A stretch of 64,000 nucleotides of DNA from NCBI GenBank assembly GCA_020853135.1, contig JADYZO010000034.1, positions 1-64,000 on the forward strand, given 5' to 3'. This document shows, in pieces, positions 35,967-46,051 of this stretch (position 1 is its first letter; every line of letters begins with the position of its first letter). The notes under the pieces were generated by a model. That model made no database searches and was not told the DNA's origin. It was given only the letters and a program-made list of their open reading frames with translations. The position numbers and the translations under genes are program-made. The stretch comes from Gammaproteobacteria bacterium (GTDB taxonomy: Bacteria; Pseudomonadota; Gammaproteobacteria; Steroidobacterales; GCA-2729495).

Positions 35967-38117
35967 ATGGCGGAGTTGCTCGGCAAGGAGGTCGTCCTCG
36001 GGGACTACGGCGCCCTTTTCCGGGCTGTGCTGCCGCAGGTCAGGGGCATCGTTTGCCACGATGCCCGCGGGCAGGTCTTCTGGACGGAAGCGCCGCAGGA
36101 GGGTGTGCCGCCGGTTTCAGACGCCTACCGCAGCCTGCTGGTGCGGCTGCTCAAGGGCGAGGCCCCGCCGGTGGAGGGTGCGCGGCTGCCGCTGGGCGCA
36201 TGCCTGGCGCACCTGGTTCCGCTGGCCGGCGAGGACGGCCGCCTGCTGGGTGTCCTCAACCTGCTCACCGACCCTGCAGTGGCCAGCCTGCCGTACGCGT
36301 CCCTGCTCGAGCAGGCAGCTCCGGCGCTGCGAGTGTTGCAGCGCGAGCTGACGCTGCGCTACCGGCTCGTGGAGAGCCAGCGCAAGCTGCAGGTCCAGGC
36401 TGCCGAGGAGCGCCTGCTCCACAAGGTGGAGCGGCTGCTGCACGACCGCCAGCAACCCTGCGAGCGCACCCTGGCCGGGATCCTGGAACTCTGCTGCGAA
36501 CACCTCGGTATCCGCGGGGCCTGGGTGGTGATCCCGGGCAAGCACCTGGCGCTGACAGCCGGCGAGGCGCTGGACCCGGCTGCTGCACGCCAGGCCTGCG
36601 CCCGGCTGATGGCCGGCGTGGGTGCGGCCTCGGCCGCTGGCGGTGACGTGGGACGCAGTGACGAGCTGCTCTGGATCGCCGTCCAGTCACCCGGGCGGCC
36701 CGCACATGGCATCCTGGCGCTCACCGGCTGGCGTCACTCCCGCTTCAGCGAGCGGCGCCTGATCCGCGTCATCCGCTATGTCGTCTCCCATGTCGATTCG
36801 CTGCTCGATCGCGATTACGACGACCTCACGGGCCTGGCGAGCTGGCCGGTATTCGAGCGCGAGCTGGCCGCGGCAACCGCCGCGGACGACGGCGTGGTGA
36901 TGGCCATGGACGTGGACCGGCTGCATGTCTTCAATGAGACTTTCGGCCGGGAGGTGGGCGACGAGGTCCTTCTGCACCTGGCCACCGTCCTGCGCGACGC
37001 GCTGCCTGGCCACCTGCTGACCCGCATCACCGGGGACCAGTTTGCCGCCCTCCTGCGCCACACCGGCGTGGATGAGGCGCGTGTGCTCGGCGAGAGGATC
37101 TGTGTCCGCTTCCGCGAGCGTTGCTTCGAGCGTGACGGCCAGATACACCGCGCCTCGGTCAGCATCGGCATCAGCGCGCTCGGTGCGGTCAGCGACGGTG
37201 ATGGCGGGATGGGCGCGGCACGTGTGGCACTGCAGGCCGCCAAGGACCGCGGTCGCGGCCGGGCCGAGGTGTACCAGTCGGCGGATGCCAGCCTGGTGCA
37301 GCGCGTCGACGACATCCAGCTGATCGGCCATGTGCGCAGCGCCATCGAGAACAACCGCCTCGTGCTGGTGGCCCAGCCGCTGGCGGCACTGAAATCCGGC
37401 CGCGTGGCGGACTACAACGAGGTGCTGGTACGGATCGTGAACGATGACGGGCAGCACATGCCGCCCGGGGAGTTCATGTCTGCCGCCGAGCGCTACCAGC
37501 TCATGGAGGAGCTGGACCGCTGGGTGGTGAGCACCACCTTGCGCCTGCTCGCGCAACATGGCCGCCACCTCGCCGGGTCTGCCGCGCGCTTTGCCATCAA
37601 TCTCTCCGGGCAGAGCCTCGGCAGCCGGCACTTCCTGCATTTTGTCGAAAGCGCGGTGCGCTCCAGCGGTGTCGCGCCCGACGTGATCGCCTTCGAGATC
37701 ACCGAATCGGTGGCCGTGGCGAAGATGCAGCAGGCGCAGGCCTTCATGCAGGCGATGCGCGCCATGGGCTGCCACTTCTCCCTGGACGACTTCGGCACCG
37801 GCCTGAGTTCCTTCGCCTACCTCAAGCTCTTCCCCGTGGACACGCTCAAGATCGACGGCAGTTTCGTGCGCGACCTCGCCACCAACGTGGTCTCCCAGTC
37901 GGTCGTGGCGGCGATCGCCGAGGTGGCGCGCGTGATGCAGCTGGAGACCGTGGCCGAGTTCGTGGAGGACCAGGCGGCCCTCGATCTGCTGCGCCAGCTC
38001 AACATCAGCTATGCCCAAGGCTACTTTGTCGGGCAGACCGGCCTGCTCGCCGACCGGATTGCCAGCCTCGACCACACCGCCCGGAATTCACGCCAGCGCA
38101 GGCCCGCGGCCGGCTGA
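35967..38117 (+). CDS. GGDEF-EAL cyclic-di-GMP protein with degenerate cyclase site
   Basis: The 716-residue protein has no signal peptide or membrane helices. It contains an N-terminal sensor-like region (about 1-280, GAF-like by length), a GGDEF domain (about 285-440) and an EAL domain (about 450-700). The diguanylate cyclase motif reads TGDQF near residue 354 instead of GGDEF, so it is probably inactive or only binds GTP. In the EAL domain E485 (NEVLVR), D607-D608 (LDDFGTG), K in DTLKIDGSF and the late E (VAEFVED) are all kept, so c-di-GMP phosphodiesterase activity is likely. Through c-di-GMP it may affect the pili and matrix proteins encoded nearby. The start at 35967 follows a GGGAG site. 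Confidence 0.9.
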   Translation: MAELLGKEVVLGDYGALFRAVLPQVRGIVCHDARGQVFWTEAPQEGVPPVSDAYRSLLVRLLKGEAPPVEGARLPLGACLAHLVPLAGEDGRLLGVLNLLTDPAVASLPYASLLEQAAPALRVLQRELTLRYRLVESQRKLQVQAAEERLLHKVERLLHDRQQPCERTLAGILELCCEHLGIRGAWVVIPGKHLALTAGEALDPAAARQACARLMAGVGAASAAGGDVGRSDELLWIAVQSPGRPAHGILALTGWRHSRFSERRLIRVIRYVVSHVDSLLDRDYDDLTGLASWPVFERELAAATAADDGVVMAMDVDRLHVFNETFGREVGDEVLLHLATVLRDALPGHLLTRITGDQFAALLRHTGVDEARVLGERICVRFRERCFERDGQIHRASVSIGISALGAVSDGDGGMGAARVALQAAKDRGRGRAEVYQSADASLVQRVDDIQLIGHVRSAIENNRLVLVAQPLAALKSGRVADYNEVLVRIVNDDGQHMPPGEFMSAAERYQLMEELDRWVVSTTLRLLAQHGRHLAGSAARFAINLSGQSLGSRHFLHFVESAVRSSGVAPDVIAFEITESVAVAKMQQAQAFMQAMRAMGCHFSLDDFGTGLSSFAYLKLFPVDTLKIDGSFVRDLATNVVSQSVVAAIAEVARVMQLETVAEFVEDQAALDLLRQLNISYAQGYFVGQTGLLADRIASLDHTARNSRQRRPAAG

Positions 38118-38179
38118 GCCGGATGCGGCGGGTTCCTGCGCGGGATGCTGTGGCAGATCAGGTCCGCAGCGTGGTGGCA

Positions 38180-38644
38180 TCATGGCCTGCGGCGGACGCG
38201 GATGCCCTGGCCGCCGGCCGCGAGGCTGAGCAGGTAGGAATCCAGCGCTGCGCGCCGGATGCGCACCTCGGCCCCGGCCTTCACCGGCAGCGGGGTCGTG
38301 TCGATCTGCTCCCAGGTCTGGCCGTTCCCGAGGACCATCACCAGCTTGCCGTAAGCGTCGCGCCTGGCCTGCGTGACGGTGGCGGTGATCGCCTGCGTGT
38401 CGCCGATGCCGGCCGCCGCGCGCGCCATGGCCGCGCTTCGCACCGCGTCGTGGCCGAAGAGGTCCGCGGCGGTGGGGGGCGGGCTGGCGGCGCCCGTGCG
38501 GTCGGCCAGCGCGTCATAGCAGGCGAGGCGCTCGCGGTCTCCGGCGATGTGGCGGCAGTCCGCCAGCGTGGCCTCCGCGAGGCTGATGCGCGCCAGCCCG
38601 CAGCAGGCCGCGACCAGGATCCACAGGCGGGCGTGGCCGGGCAA
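38180..38644 (-). CDS. Small exported protein coupled to the TonB receptor gene
   Basis: About 154 residues with a hydrophobic leader (LWILVAACCGLARISLA) and a Cys-bounded motif ADCRHIAGDRERLACYDALAD. The C-x12-C block ending RLACYD also occurs in many small proteobacterial envelope proteins whose role is unclear. The rest is a short beta-rich domain (ATVTQARRDAYGKLVMVL, NGQTWEQID). No ATG is available; the TTG at 38644, one base after the TonB receptor stop (38646), gives a credible leader and implies translational coupling. Function unknown. Confidence 0.7.
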   Translation of the reverse strand: MPGHARLWILVAACCGLARISLAEATLADCRHIAGDRERLACYDALADRTGAASPPPTAADLFGHDAVRSAAMARAAAGIGDTQAITATVTQARRDAYGKLVMVLGNGQTWEQIDTTPLPVKAGAEVRIRRAALDSYLLSLAAGGQGIRVRRRP

Positions 38645-38645
38645 G

Positions 38646-41609
38646 CTAGAACCGGGCGTTGACGCCCAGCGAGAACACCCGGCCCAGCGGGTCGTAGGTG
38701 GCGGGGAAGGTGTTGCCGCTGTTCTCGGTGGTGCCACCCCACTCGTTGCCGACCACGGGCGGATCCCTGTCGAAGAGGTTGATGACGCCGGCGCGCAGCG
38801 TCCAGGTGTCATTGATGCTGTAGCTGCCGGTCAGGTCGAAATAGCTCCGCGAGGGGATCTTGCGCACGGCGAAGTCCGCGGGCTTCATGCCCTCGGGGTT
38901 GGTCACCGGGTCGTAGGCGAAGGCGGAAAGGCTCAGGGCGTCCTGCTTGATGGGGTCGAGGTAGCGCCAGGCGAGCTGCAGCGTCAGGGCGTTCCAGGTC
39001 CAGCGGGTGGTCTGCACGAAGCTCAGTTCCGGCAACGGGCGCAGGCAGGTCTTGCCGGCGAGGCCGGCGCAGTCGTTGGTGGGCGTGTTGTAGCGGTCCT
39101 TGGTGTTGCGCTCGATGACGTAGTTGGCATTCAGGCCGAGGTCCAGGGCGCCCTTCGAGCCCATGTCGAAGGCATAGCGGACCATGACATCGATGCCCTT
39201 GGCCGTCTCGCGGGCGGCGTTGACACGGCTCTTGTCGATGCCGTACTCGGGGTTGCCGAGCAGGCTGCCGGTGACCGCGTTGCGGTGGATGCGCGAGCAG
39301 AAGAAGCCGTTCGGGTCCTTTTCCACCCGGTAGCAGCCGTTGATGATGTTCTGCTCGGAGATCTCCACGATGGCCTGGCTGATGTCGATGTAGTAGTAAT
39401 CGAGCTTGACCTCCAGCCCCTCGATGGTGGAGGACACCCAGTCCACGCCCAGTGTCCAGGTGTCGGCCTTTTCGGGCCGCAGCCGGGGGTTGCCGCCGAG
39501 GAAGTTGTTCACCTGGCCGGCGGAGATGCCGACGAAGTTGCCGGCCTGGCCGGTGGGCACGCCCGTGGCCTCGCAGAGTGCGATCAGGTTCGGGTCGGTG
39601 GGCGGGTTGCTGCTGTCGCAGGGATCATTGATGAGGTCGCCGGTGGAGGAGGTCTTCGGCAGGCCGATTTCCTGCAGCGTCGGGGCGCGCACGGCGCGCT
39701 GGAACATGACGGCGAAGCGCAGTTCGTCGGCGGGCTTCCAGTCGGCGCCGAGCTTCCAGCTGGTGTTGTAGAAGGTGTTGCCCAGCGATGCCGCGCCGAT
39801 GGTGGTGTCGTTCTCGTAGCGGGCATGGCGGATGCCGGTTTCCAGGTTGACCGAGCGGGCGAACGGGGCATCACTCACGACCGGCACCAGCAACTCGCCG
39901 AACACCTCGCGGATCCTGATGCGGGCATCCACCTGCGAGCTCGAGCCGAAGCCCGGCGCGAGGCCGGCCGCATAGTTGCTGTCCGGGCGCGCCTGGCCCT
40001 TCTCCTCGCGGTACTCCACGCCGACGGCGTAGCCCGCCTGCCTGGAGGCCGTCGGCAGCTGCCAGGGCAGGTCGCCGCTCAGCGAACCGCCAAAGACCTG
40101 CTGGCTGGTCCGGTCCACCTCGAGCAGGTTGCCGAAGGCAATGAAGGGGATGACCCTGGGGTCCAGGTTCCCCTCGCCGAAGAAGTTGGCGGGGACACAG
40201 GCCGGGTCGTCGTTGGACGGGTTGGCATCGGCGTTGATGCGGCAGACCGGATGGCCCGCGCCGTCATCCACGACATCGGCCGCCAGCCGCGCCTTGTCGA
40301 TGTTGATGTCATTGACGAAGTTCTGGTTGCGTGAAGTGTGGCCATACTGGCCGAAGACCTCCCAGCGGTGGTCCTCCCAGATGCGCCCCTTCAGGCCGCC
40401 GACGAACTGGTAGGCGGTGTTCTCGTAGAGGGAGTCGCGCGTGCCGGCCTCCACCAGCCGGCGGCCCAGGTCGACGCTGACGATGCCATCGCCCGGACTG
40501 GCGTCGGCCGCGTCCACGAGTGCCCAGCGGCTGCGCACCGACGGGCTGAGGAAGGGGTTGTCGAGATAGTGGTACTCGAAGGTGTTGAAGAAGGTGCCGG
40601 TGGGCGCAATGACGGTGTCCACCCTGTTGTTCGCGAACGAGGCGCGGGCGTAGGCCTCCAGGCTGTCGGTGATCTCGTAGCGCGCCAGCGCCGTGCCGGT
40701 CCACAGCTGCTGTGGCGTCTGCAGCAGGTTGTACTTGTTGAAGTTGAAGGAGCCGTCGCAGGTGCCGGAGATGTCCCCCGACTTCGTGAACTGCAGGCAG
40801 GTGTCCAGCGGGTCGCCGGGGTAGCCGGTGTCGAAGGCGGTGGATCCGGGGATGGTATAGCTGCCACCGGGTTCGAGCAGGTTGTCGAGGGAGAAGCGGG
40901 AATAGCCGCGCTGGTCCTGCGTGACCGCATCGCGCTTGGTGTAGCCGAAGTTCATGACGACGTTGCCGCGCCCGCCGGCGAAATTGCCGCCCGCGGTGAC
41001 GTTGAAGTCGTAGCTGTCACCGTCGTTGTCGCCGGTGCGGCTCGTGCCGCCGTTGACCTCGAGCCCCTCGAAGTCCTGCTTGAGGATGAAGTTGACCACG
41101 CCGGCGATGGCGTCCGCGCCGTACACGGCCGAGGCGCCGCCGGTGATGACCTCGATCCGCTCGATCAGGCTCGTGGGGATCATGCTGATGTCGACAAAGC
41201 CCTGGTAGTCATAGGGCACGAAGCGCTTGCCGTTCACCAGCACCAGCGTGCGCTCCTCGCCGAGATTGCGCAGGTCGATGGTGGCACTGCCGTCGTTGCC
41301 GTTGTTGGTATTGCTGCCGATGCCCGGGGCGAACTGCGGCGTCCGGCGCAGGAACTCGTCCACCGTCGTGGCGCCGCTGAGCTGGATGGCCTCGGCGCCG
41401 ATGATGGCAATGGGGCTGATGGCGGTCAGGTCCGGTCGTGCGATGCGCGAGCCGGTGACGATGATCTCGGGCATCTCGTCCTGGGTCAGGGTGGTGACCG
41501 GCGCGGCTGGCGCCTTCTGCTGGGCGGACAGGATGCCGGGCAACAGCGCCAGTGCGCCGGCCGAGAGCAGGACAAGGCGGGCGCTGGCCCGCTGCCGTGG
41601 ATGGTGCAT
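38646..41609 (-). CDS. TonB-dependent outer membrane receptor
   Basis: The 987-residue protein has a signal peptide (MHHPRQRASARLVLLSAGAL, ending SAQQ), a plug domain (EIIVTGSRIARPDL, the TonB-box-proximal region; IDLRNLGEERTLVLVNGKR; IERIEVITGGASAVYGADA) and a C-terminal beta barrel ending RVFSLGVNARF, with a terminal Phe as barrel proteins require. It pulls a ligand across the outer membrane using ExbBD-TonB energy. The barrel is long and contains loops with CQ/CDSSNPPTDPN that suggest disulphides. The ligand is unknown; no neighbouring siderophore or sugar gene points to one. The start at 41609 has a GGGGAG site seven bases upstream. Confidence 0.93.
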   Translation of the reverse strand: MHHPRQRASARLVLLSAGALALLPGILSAQQKAPAAPVTTLTQDEMPEIIVTGSRIARPDLTAISPIAIIGAEAIQLSGATTVDEFLRRTPQFAPGIGSNTNNGNDGSATIDLRNLGEERTLVLVNGKRFVPYDYQGFVDISMIPTSLIERIEVITGGASAVYGADAIAGVVNFILKQDFEGLEVNGGTSRTGDNDGDSYDFNVTAGGNFAGGRGNVVMNFGYTKRDAVTQDQRGYSRFSLDNLLEPGGSYTIPGSTAFDTGYPGDPLDTCLQFTKSGDISGTCDGSFNFNKYNLLQTPQQLWTGTALARYEITDSLEAYARASFANNRVDTVIAPTGTFFNTFEYHYLDNPFLSPSVRSRWALVDAADASPGDGIVSVDLGRRLVEAGTRDSLYENTAYQFVGGLKGRIWEDHRWEVFGQYGHTSRNQNFVNDINIDKARLAADVVDDGAGHPVCRINADANPSNDDPACVPANFFGEGNLDPRVIPFIAFGNLLEVDRTSQQVFGGSLSGDLPWQLPTASRQAGYAVGVEYREEKGQARPDSNYAAGLAPGFGSSSQVDARIRIREVFGELLVPVVSDAPFARSVNLETGIRHARYENDTTIGAASLGNTFYNTSWKLGADWKPADELRFAVMFQRAVRAPTLQEIGLPKTSSTGDLINDPCDSSNPPTDPNLIALCEATGVPTGQAGNFVGISAGQVNNFLGGNPRLRPEKADTWTLGVDWVSSTIEGLEVKLDYYYIDISQAIVEISEQNIINGCYRVEKDPNGFFCSRIHRNAVTGSLLGNPEYGIDKSRVNAARETAKGIDVMVRYAFDMGSKGALDLGLNANYVIERNTKDRYNTPTNDCAGLAGKTCLRPLPELSFVQTTRWTWNALTLQLAWRYLDPIKQDALSLSAFAYDPVTNPEGMKPADFAVRKIPSRSYFDLTGSYSINDTWTLRAGVINLFDRDPPVVGNEWGGTTENSGNTFPATYDPLGRVFSLGVNARF

Positions 41610-41655
41610 GAGAACTCCCCCGGATGTGTCGACCACGAGGTCCGGCACACGCGGG

Positions 41656-41680
41656 GTCCCTGCATCGCGAAGCCAGGGAC
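41656..41680. repeat. Short hairpin upstream of the TonB receptor
   Basis: Positions 41656-41662 (GTCCCTG) and 41674-41680 (CAGGGAC) form a 7-bp stem with an 11-nt loop in the 176-nt gap between pilE and the receptor gene. It may be a leader structure of the receptor mRNA or end the pilus operon. The evidence is symmetry only. Confidence 0.35.
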
Positions 41681-41785
41681 TCCCCCGAGCGCCACCCCTC
41701 CCCGCGATAGAGGATAGCAGACTGTGGCCCGGCCCCCGCAAGCCCGCGTGCTGCGGTTGTGCCCGGTGTGGGCCCGGCGGCGGCT

Positions 41786-42226
41786 TCAGCGCCAGCAGCG
41801 GTCCGTGTTGTCGCCGCCGCCGCTGTCCGCGGCGCTGCGCAGGCCCTGGGCATTGACGCTGAATGCCGCGCAGTCGGTGTCGTCCGCCTGCTCGCCGCCG
41901 GCCACCACCGTGGCCGTGGCCGTGTAGCCGGTGGTGAGGTCGTTGGAATCGATCGCCAGGCTGTAGTAGCCGCGTTCGGTGCCGGGGATGCCGAGGCCCG
42001 CCGGCGGGGCGTCGTCCATCAGGTCGGTCGAGGCATAGCTGTTGTGCTGGATGTAGAAGCGCTCCTGCATGGCTGCCAGCCGCAGCAGGGCGGTGGTGGC
42101 ATCCGCCCGCTTGGCCCGCATCGTGTACTGGCGGTAGGAGGGCACGGCCACCGCGGCCAGGATGCCCACGATCGTGACGACCACCATCAGTTCCATGAGG
42201 GTGTATCCGCGATTGCGCTGGTTCAT
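41786..42226 (-). CDS. pilE: Type IV pilin PilE
   Basis: The 146-residue protein starts [21 protein letters not shown], a type IV prepilin: PilD cleaves after Gly7 and the required Glu is at +5. A 25-residue hydrophobic helix follows, then a globular domain with a C-terminal Cys pair (DTDC and DRC near the end) that forms the D-loop disulphide. In the PilE family of Pseudomonas-type systems it is a minor pilin that joins PilV, W and X to form the priming complex. It is the last gene of the leftward operon that begins at 49086. Confidence 0.93.
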   Translation of the reverse strand: MNQRNRGYTLMELMVVVTIVGILAAVAVPSYRQYTMRAKRADATTALLRLAAMQERFYIQHNSYASTDLMDDAPPAGLGIPGTERGYYSLAIDSNDLTTGYTATATVVAGGEQADDTDCAAFSVNAQGLRSAADSGGGDNTDRCWR

Positions 42227-42248
42227 CTGAGTTCCCCTTGCCGGCCCC

Positions 42249-45200
42249 TCACTCGGTGCCGTCCTGGTTCCAGTGGGTGCGCCGCGGCGGGTTGGCGAAG
42301 CCCGGGTCGAAGCATTCCACGCCGATGCACAGCGTCGGTGTGGTGCCCTCGCCGGTGTGGTTGCGTGCGTCGTCGCAGTTGTCACCGAGGCAGGCCACGG
42401 GCTGGGCGCCTCCCGCCAGCTGTCCTGCCGGCGGCGAGAAGAACACCGCCGGGCTCGGGGCGATGCCGCCCTGGCTCAGGGCGCGATAGCGGTCGCCGAG
42501 GGTCAGCGGGCCGGGCGTGCCATCGCCGGCGGTGGAGCCGTCGAGGTTGGCCACCGGTGAGCCGTCGCGGACGCTGATGACGTACAGGCGGTTGAGGCCG
42601 CCGGCCGCCACGCAGGCATCGCCGTTGCCGCCCGGCGTGAAGGAGCTGAACAGCACCACGTTGTCGAAGGTCAGCGACTCGGCCATCACCTTCTCCCCGG
42701 CGTTCAGGGCCATGCGCAGCAGCCAGCCCGAGGAGTTCTGCGGGATGGTGGGGGCCAGTTCGTTGGTGATGTCGACCAGGTTGTTCTCCTTGATCGGCGC
42801 CGGATAGCTGCCGGTGGCGATCCGGTCGAGCACCTTGTAGTCGCGCAGCGCGTAGAAGCGGTCCTCGACCGCGGTTTCCAGCGGGTGCGCCCGGTGGCCA
42901 GAGCCGATGTTGATGCTCAGGTAGGCGCGGTTGTTGGCGATGATCCGCGCGACATCCGGTGTCGAGTAGAAGCGGCGCGCCGCGCTGTCCGGCACCGGCG
43001 GGCTGCCGGCCGCCGCGCCGCCGAGGCTGGCGAAGACGCCGCCGTCCACCAGGGTGGCGGCCGGCTGGCCATTGTTGATGTCGAAGCGCCAGACCTGGCC
43101 GGCCATGTCGCCGACGTACATGCGGTCGGCGAAGCCGTCGAGGTCGAGGTCCAGGACGCGCAGCCCGGCCGGGATGGCGTGGGTCATGGCGCCGAGGTTG
43201 AGGTTGTAGCTGCTGCCATTGCCCGCCCGCCACAGCAGTTCGCCGGTCAGCGCATCGACCATGTAGATGGCGTTGCCGCGGGCATCGGCGCTGCGCCAGG
43301 GCGTGGTGTCCTCGGCGTCGTCATAGCCGCCGGCGAACAGCGCCACGTGGCGGATGGTCGAGCCGATCTTGACGTCGGCCACGACGGGCGCCGACCAGGT
43401 CTGGCCGAGGCGTTCGAAGCCGGTCATGCCGCTGTTGATCTTCCACAGCACCTTCGGCTGGCTGCGGTCGGTGACGTCCAGCGCATAGACGGTATCCCCG
43501 CCGCGGCGCATGCCGAACAGCAGGATGACCTTCTCCGCGCCGCTGATGCCGGGATGGCCATCGTCGTTGGCGATCCAGACGGTGATCTCCCCATCCAGGC
43601 CGTAGGTGCGGGTGCTGGCGGGTTCGTCGAGGTAGAGGTCGTAGAGGCGGCCGAGCATCTCCGCGGGAACGAAGGCCCAGAGCTCGTGACCGTCGGCCGG
43701 GTCGACGGCATGCAGGTAGCCATCGTTGGTGGAGACGAAGACGGTGGCATCCGGGGCCGCCATCGTGCCCCCGTAGAGCACGTTCACCGGGCGCACGTGC
43801 AGCGGGTCGCCCATCACCTTGCGGATGTCGGTGGTGTCGCCGTTGTCGTTCTCGTCGAGCACGTCGAGGCCGCGCGCCCAGTCGATGACCGTGTTGCGGC
43901 TGGCGGCGGGGGCGCCGATCATGGCCGCGGTCAGCGTGGCATTGGCGCTGCTGATGGCATTCCCGGCGGCGCCGAGGTCATTGCCCGCGATGTTGGTGTA
44001 GAGCTTGCGGGCGGTGCTGGCCGGCAGCTGGCCGGCGGCGCCGCCGAGCTGGGCGCTGTTGCCATCCACGGCGGCGGACCAGTAGCTCCGGGCGGTCTTG
44101 GCGAAGAAGCCGGTGTTCGGGTCCACGGCCGCCTGGTCGTTGGCGTCGATCAGGCGCCCGTTCTGCAGGTGATACTTCTTCAGGTTGCCCGGCCAGTGCC
44201 TGTTGACCGAGGGTGCGAACACCGAGACGAACACGTCGCTCAGGTTGGTGGTGCGGTTGAAGGCGTTCACCGGCGCCGTGGGCGTGGAGAACGTGGTGGC
44301 ATCGTCGAGGATGTCGTAGACGATGGACGTCAACGCCGACTGCAGCGTGGCGGTGTCGCCGGCCGGGAAATACTTGCCGCCGCCCCTGGTGGCGGTCTGC
44401 TGGAGGAAAGTGGTGTCACCGAGCGCGAGGTCCACGCCAAAGCCGATGGTGTAGGTGGTGACGTTCTGCAGGCCCGCCAGACCCGGGTCGAGGTCGTGCC
44501 TGTGCAGGTACTCGGCCAGATCGCTCATGCACTGGCCGTCGCTGCCGGCGGTGCCGCTGCAGGCGGGTTTGGTGACGGAGCTGGCCCACTGCGGCAGCGC
44601 CTTGATCTTGGCGGTGGCGCTGACGTCATGCGTGGGCTGGCCGTCGGTCAGGATGACGATGTAGTTCTTCTGGCAGGCGTAGTTCACCGGCCGCTTGTAG
44701 GTGCTGCCCGTGATGGTGCCGCTGGTGCGCGCGGCCGCCACGCTTTTCACGGGACCGACGTTGCCGTAGTCGACGTTGCGGCCCATGTAGTAGTTGGCGG
44801 CCTCGTAAAAGGTCTCCGACAGCGGCGTCCAGGTGCTGGCGGTCAGGGCATTCACCGCGGCCTGCATGTCGGTCCGCGAGGTGGCGATGTTGGTGATGGC
44901 CTGGGCCACCGGGCCGCCCTCCTCGTAGTTGAAGTGCATGAGGCCGACGTTGACGCCATTGAGGCTGGCGAGCAGGTTGTTGGTCACTTCGCGCACGATT
45001 TCGATGCGGGTCTTGGAGACCATGCCGCCGCTGGAGAACCAGTTCAGCCAGTTGCCGTCCCAGACGGTGTAGTCGTTGTTCCAGGCCGGTTCGGTGGCCG
45101 AACCGGCAGCCCAGGGACCGCCGTTGCCGTTCGCGGCGTAGGGTTTGCCGTCGCCGCCGGCCTTGCCGTGGACGCCGCGGTCCGCGCGGCATTCCAGCGA

Positions 45201-45632
45201 GCGGCCGCTGTTGCCACCGCCACTGAGGGCGACCCAGCTTTTGTTGTCGGTGCGCCAGGCCAGCATCCGGTCCGTGTAGCTGCCGAGGTTGTCCAGCGGT
45301 GCCTTCGAGGCATTGCAGTAGTTGGCGGACTTGTTGATGTAGTTGGTGCTGTTGCAGGCGGGCTTGGTCGAGTTGGTGGAGAAATACAGGCGGTCCTTGT
45401 TGTAGCAGCCCGTGAACGTCGTGGTGGGGCTCCACGGCGCCTGCGTCAGCACGGTGCTGTCCATGCTGCCGGAGTTGTCGTAGATGAACAGGATGTTGGG
45501 CTTGGCCCCGGTGATGGAGGGGTCCTGCGAGGCAATGAAGATCTCGGTGTCATCGGCGATGACCGGCAGGGCCGCCAGCCCGAGCAGCAGGCCGAGAGCC
45601 AGGGAGCGGGTGCGATGGTGGAGCATGTTCAT
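42249..45632 (-). CDS. pilY1: Type IV pilus tip adhesin and assembly factor PilY1
   Basis: The 1127-residue exported protein (signal peptide about 1-26) has an N-terminal von Willebrand A domain whose MIDAS motif is D52-NSGS, and a C-terminal PilY1 beta-propeller marked by [15 protein letters not shown] and a DENDNGD calcium-loop-like segment at about 600. It sits at the pilus tip, promotes adhesion and twitching, and in some species signals surface contact through c-di-GMP. It precedes pilE and follows pilX, pilW and pilV in the same operon. The many Cys in the vWA region suggest disulphides. Confidence 0.95.
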   Translation of the reverse strand: MNMLHHRTRSLALGLLLGLAALPVIADDTEIFIASQDPSITGAKPNILFIYDNSGSMDSTVLTQAPWSPTTTFTGCYNKDRLYFSTNSTKPACNSTNYINKSANYCNASKAPLDNLGSYTDRMLAWRTDNKSWVALSGGGNSGRSLECRADRGVHGKAGGDGKPYAANGNGGPWAAGSATEPAWNNDYTVWDGNWLNWFSSGGMVSKTRIEIVREVTNNLLASLNGVNVGLMHFNYEEGGPVAQAITNIATSRTDMQAAVNALTASTWTPLSETFYEAANYYMGRNVDYGNVGPVKSVAAARTSGTITGSTYKRPVNYACQKNYIVILTDGQPTHDVSATAKIKALPQWASSVTKPACSGTAGSDGQCMSDLAEYLHRHDLDPGLAGLQNVTTYTIGFGVDLALGDTTFLQQTATRGGGKYFPAGDTATLQSALTSIVYDILDDATTFSTPTAPVNAFNRTTNLSDVFVSVFAPSVNRHWPGNLKKYHLQNGRLIDANDQAAVDPNTGFFAKTARSYWSAAVDGNSAQLGGAAGQLPASTARKLYTNIAGNDLGAAGNAISSANATLTAAMIGAPAASRNTVIDWARGLDVLDENDNGDTTDIRKVMGDPLHVRPVNVLYGGTMAAPDATVFVSTNDGYLHAVDPADGHELWAFVPAEMLGRLYDLYLDEPASTRTYGLDGEITVWIANDDGHPGISGAEKVILLFGMRRGGDTVYALDVTDRSQPKVLWKINSGMTGFERLGQTWSAPVVADVKIGSTIRHVALFAGGYDDAEDTTPWRSADARGNAIYMVDALTGELLWRAGNGSSYNLNLGAMTHAIPAGLRVLDLDLDGFADRMYVGDMAGQVWRFDINNGQPAATLVDGGVFASLGGAAAGSPPVPDSAARRFYSTPDVARIIANNRAYLSINIGSGHRAHPLETAVEDRFYALRDYKVLDRIATGSYPAPIKENNLVDITNELAPTIPQNSSGWLLRMALNAGEKVMAESLTFDNVVLFSSFTPGGNGDACVAAGGLNRLYVISVRDGSPVANLDGSTAGDGTPGPLTLGDRYRALSQGGIAPSPAVFFSPPAGQLAGGAQPVACLGDNCDDARNHTGEGTTPTLCIGVECFDPGFANPPRRTHWNQDGTE

Positions 45633-45665
45633 GGTGGCACGACCTCTCTGGAATATGCCGGTGGC

Positions 45666-46022
45666 TCAGCGCGCGCCCAGCACGACGCGGGTGACGGCGT
45701 TGTTGTCGAGACGGTAGAAGACGGTCAGCAGGCGCTGGTCGGCGCCCGGGGCCCGCAGGGCCTCGCGCATGCCGGCGAGCGTGACGGGCTCGCCGTTGGC
45801 CCCGCCGATGAAGTAGAGCGTCTGTGCATCGGCCTGCAGCGTGACCGGCTTGCAGCCGCTGCAGGCGGAGACGACCAGCGCACCCCGCTCGACCGCGGGC
45901 AGGCTGACCTGGCGTGCCGAGGTCTCGTAGGCGTTCTCGACATTGGTCATGGCCGCCGGGGCCGTGGCACTGGCGAGGGCCAGGGCTGCCGTTGCCAGAA
46001 GGGTGCCGATGCGCTGGTACAT
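45666..46022 (-). CDS. Small secreted protein between pilX and pilY1
   Basis: The 118-residue protein has a signal peptide (MYQRIGTLLATAALALASAT, to about 25) and a short mature part with a CxxC pair (SACSGCKP) and a beta-rich end (LTVFYRLDNNAVTRVVLGAR). I do not recognise it. It lies in the pilus operon where other species have none or different small genes, so it may be a pilus-associated accessory factor. It is separated from pilX by 29 nt and from pilY1 by 33 nt. Confidence 0.8.
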   Translation of the reverse strand: MYQRIGTLLATAALALASATAPAAMTNVENAYETSARQVSLPAVERGALVVSACSGCKPVTLQADAQTLYFIGGANGEPVTLAGMREALRAPGADQRLLTVFYRLDNNAVTRVVLGAR

Positions 46023-46051
46023 GATGGGGGACTCCTTGGTATCCGATGGAC

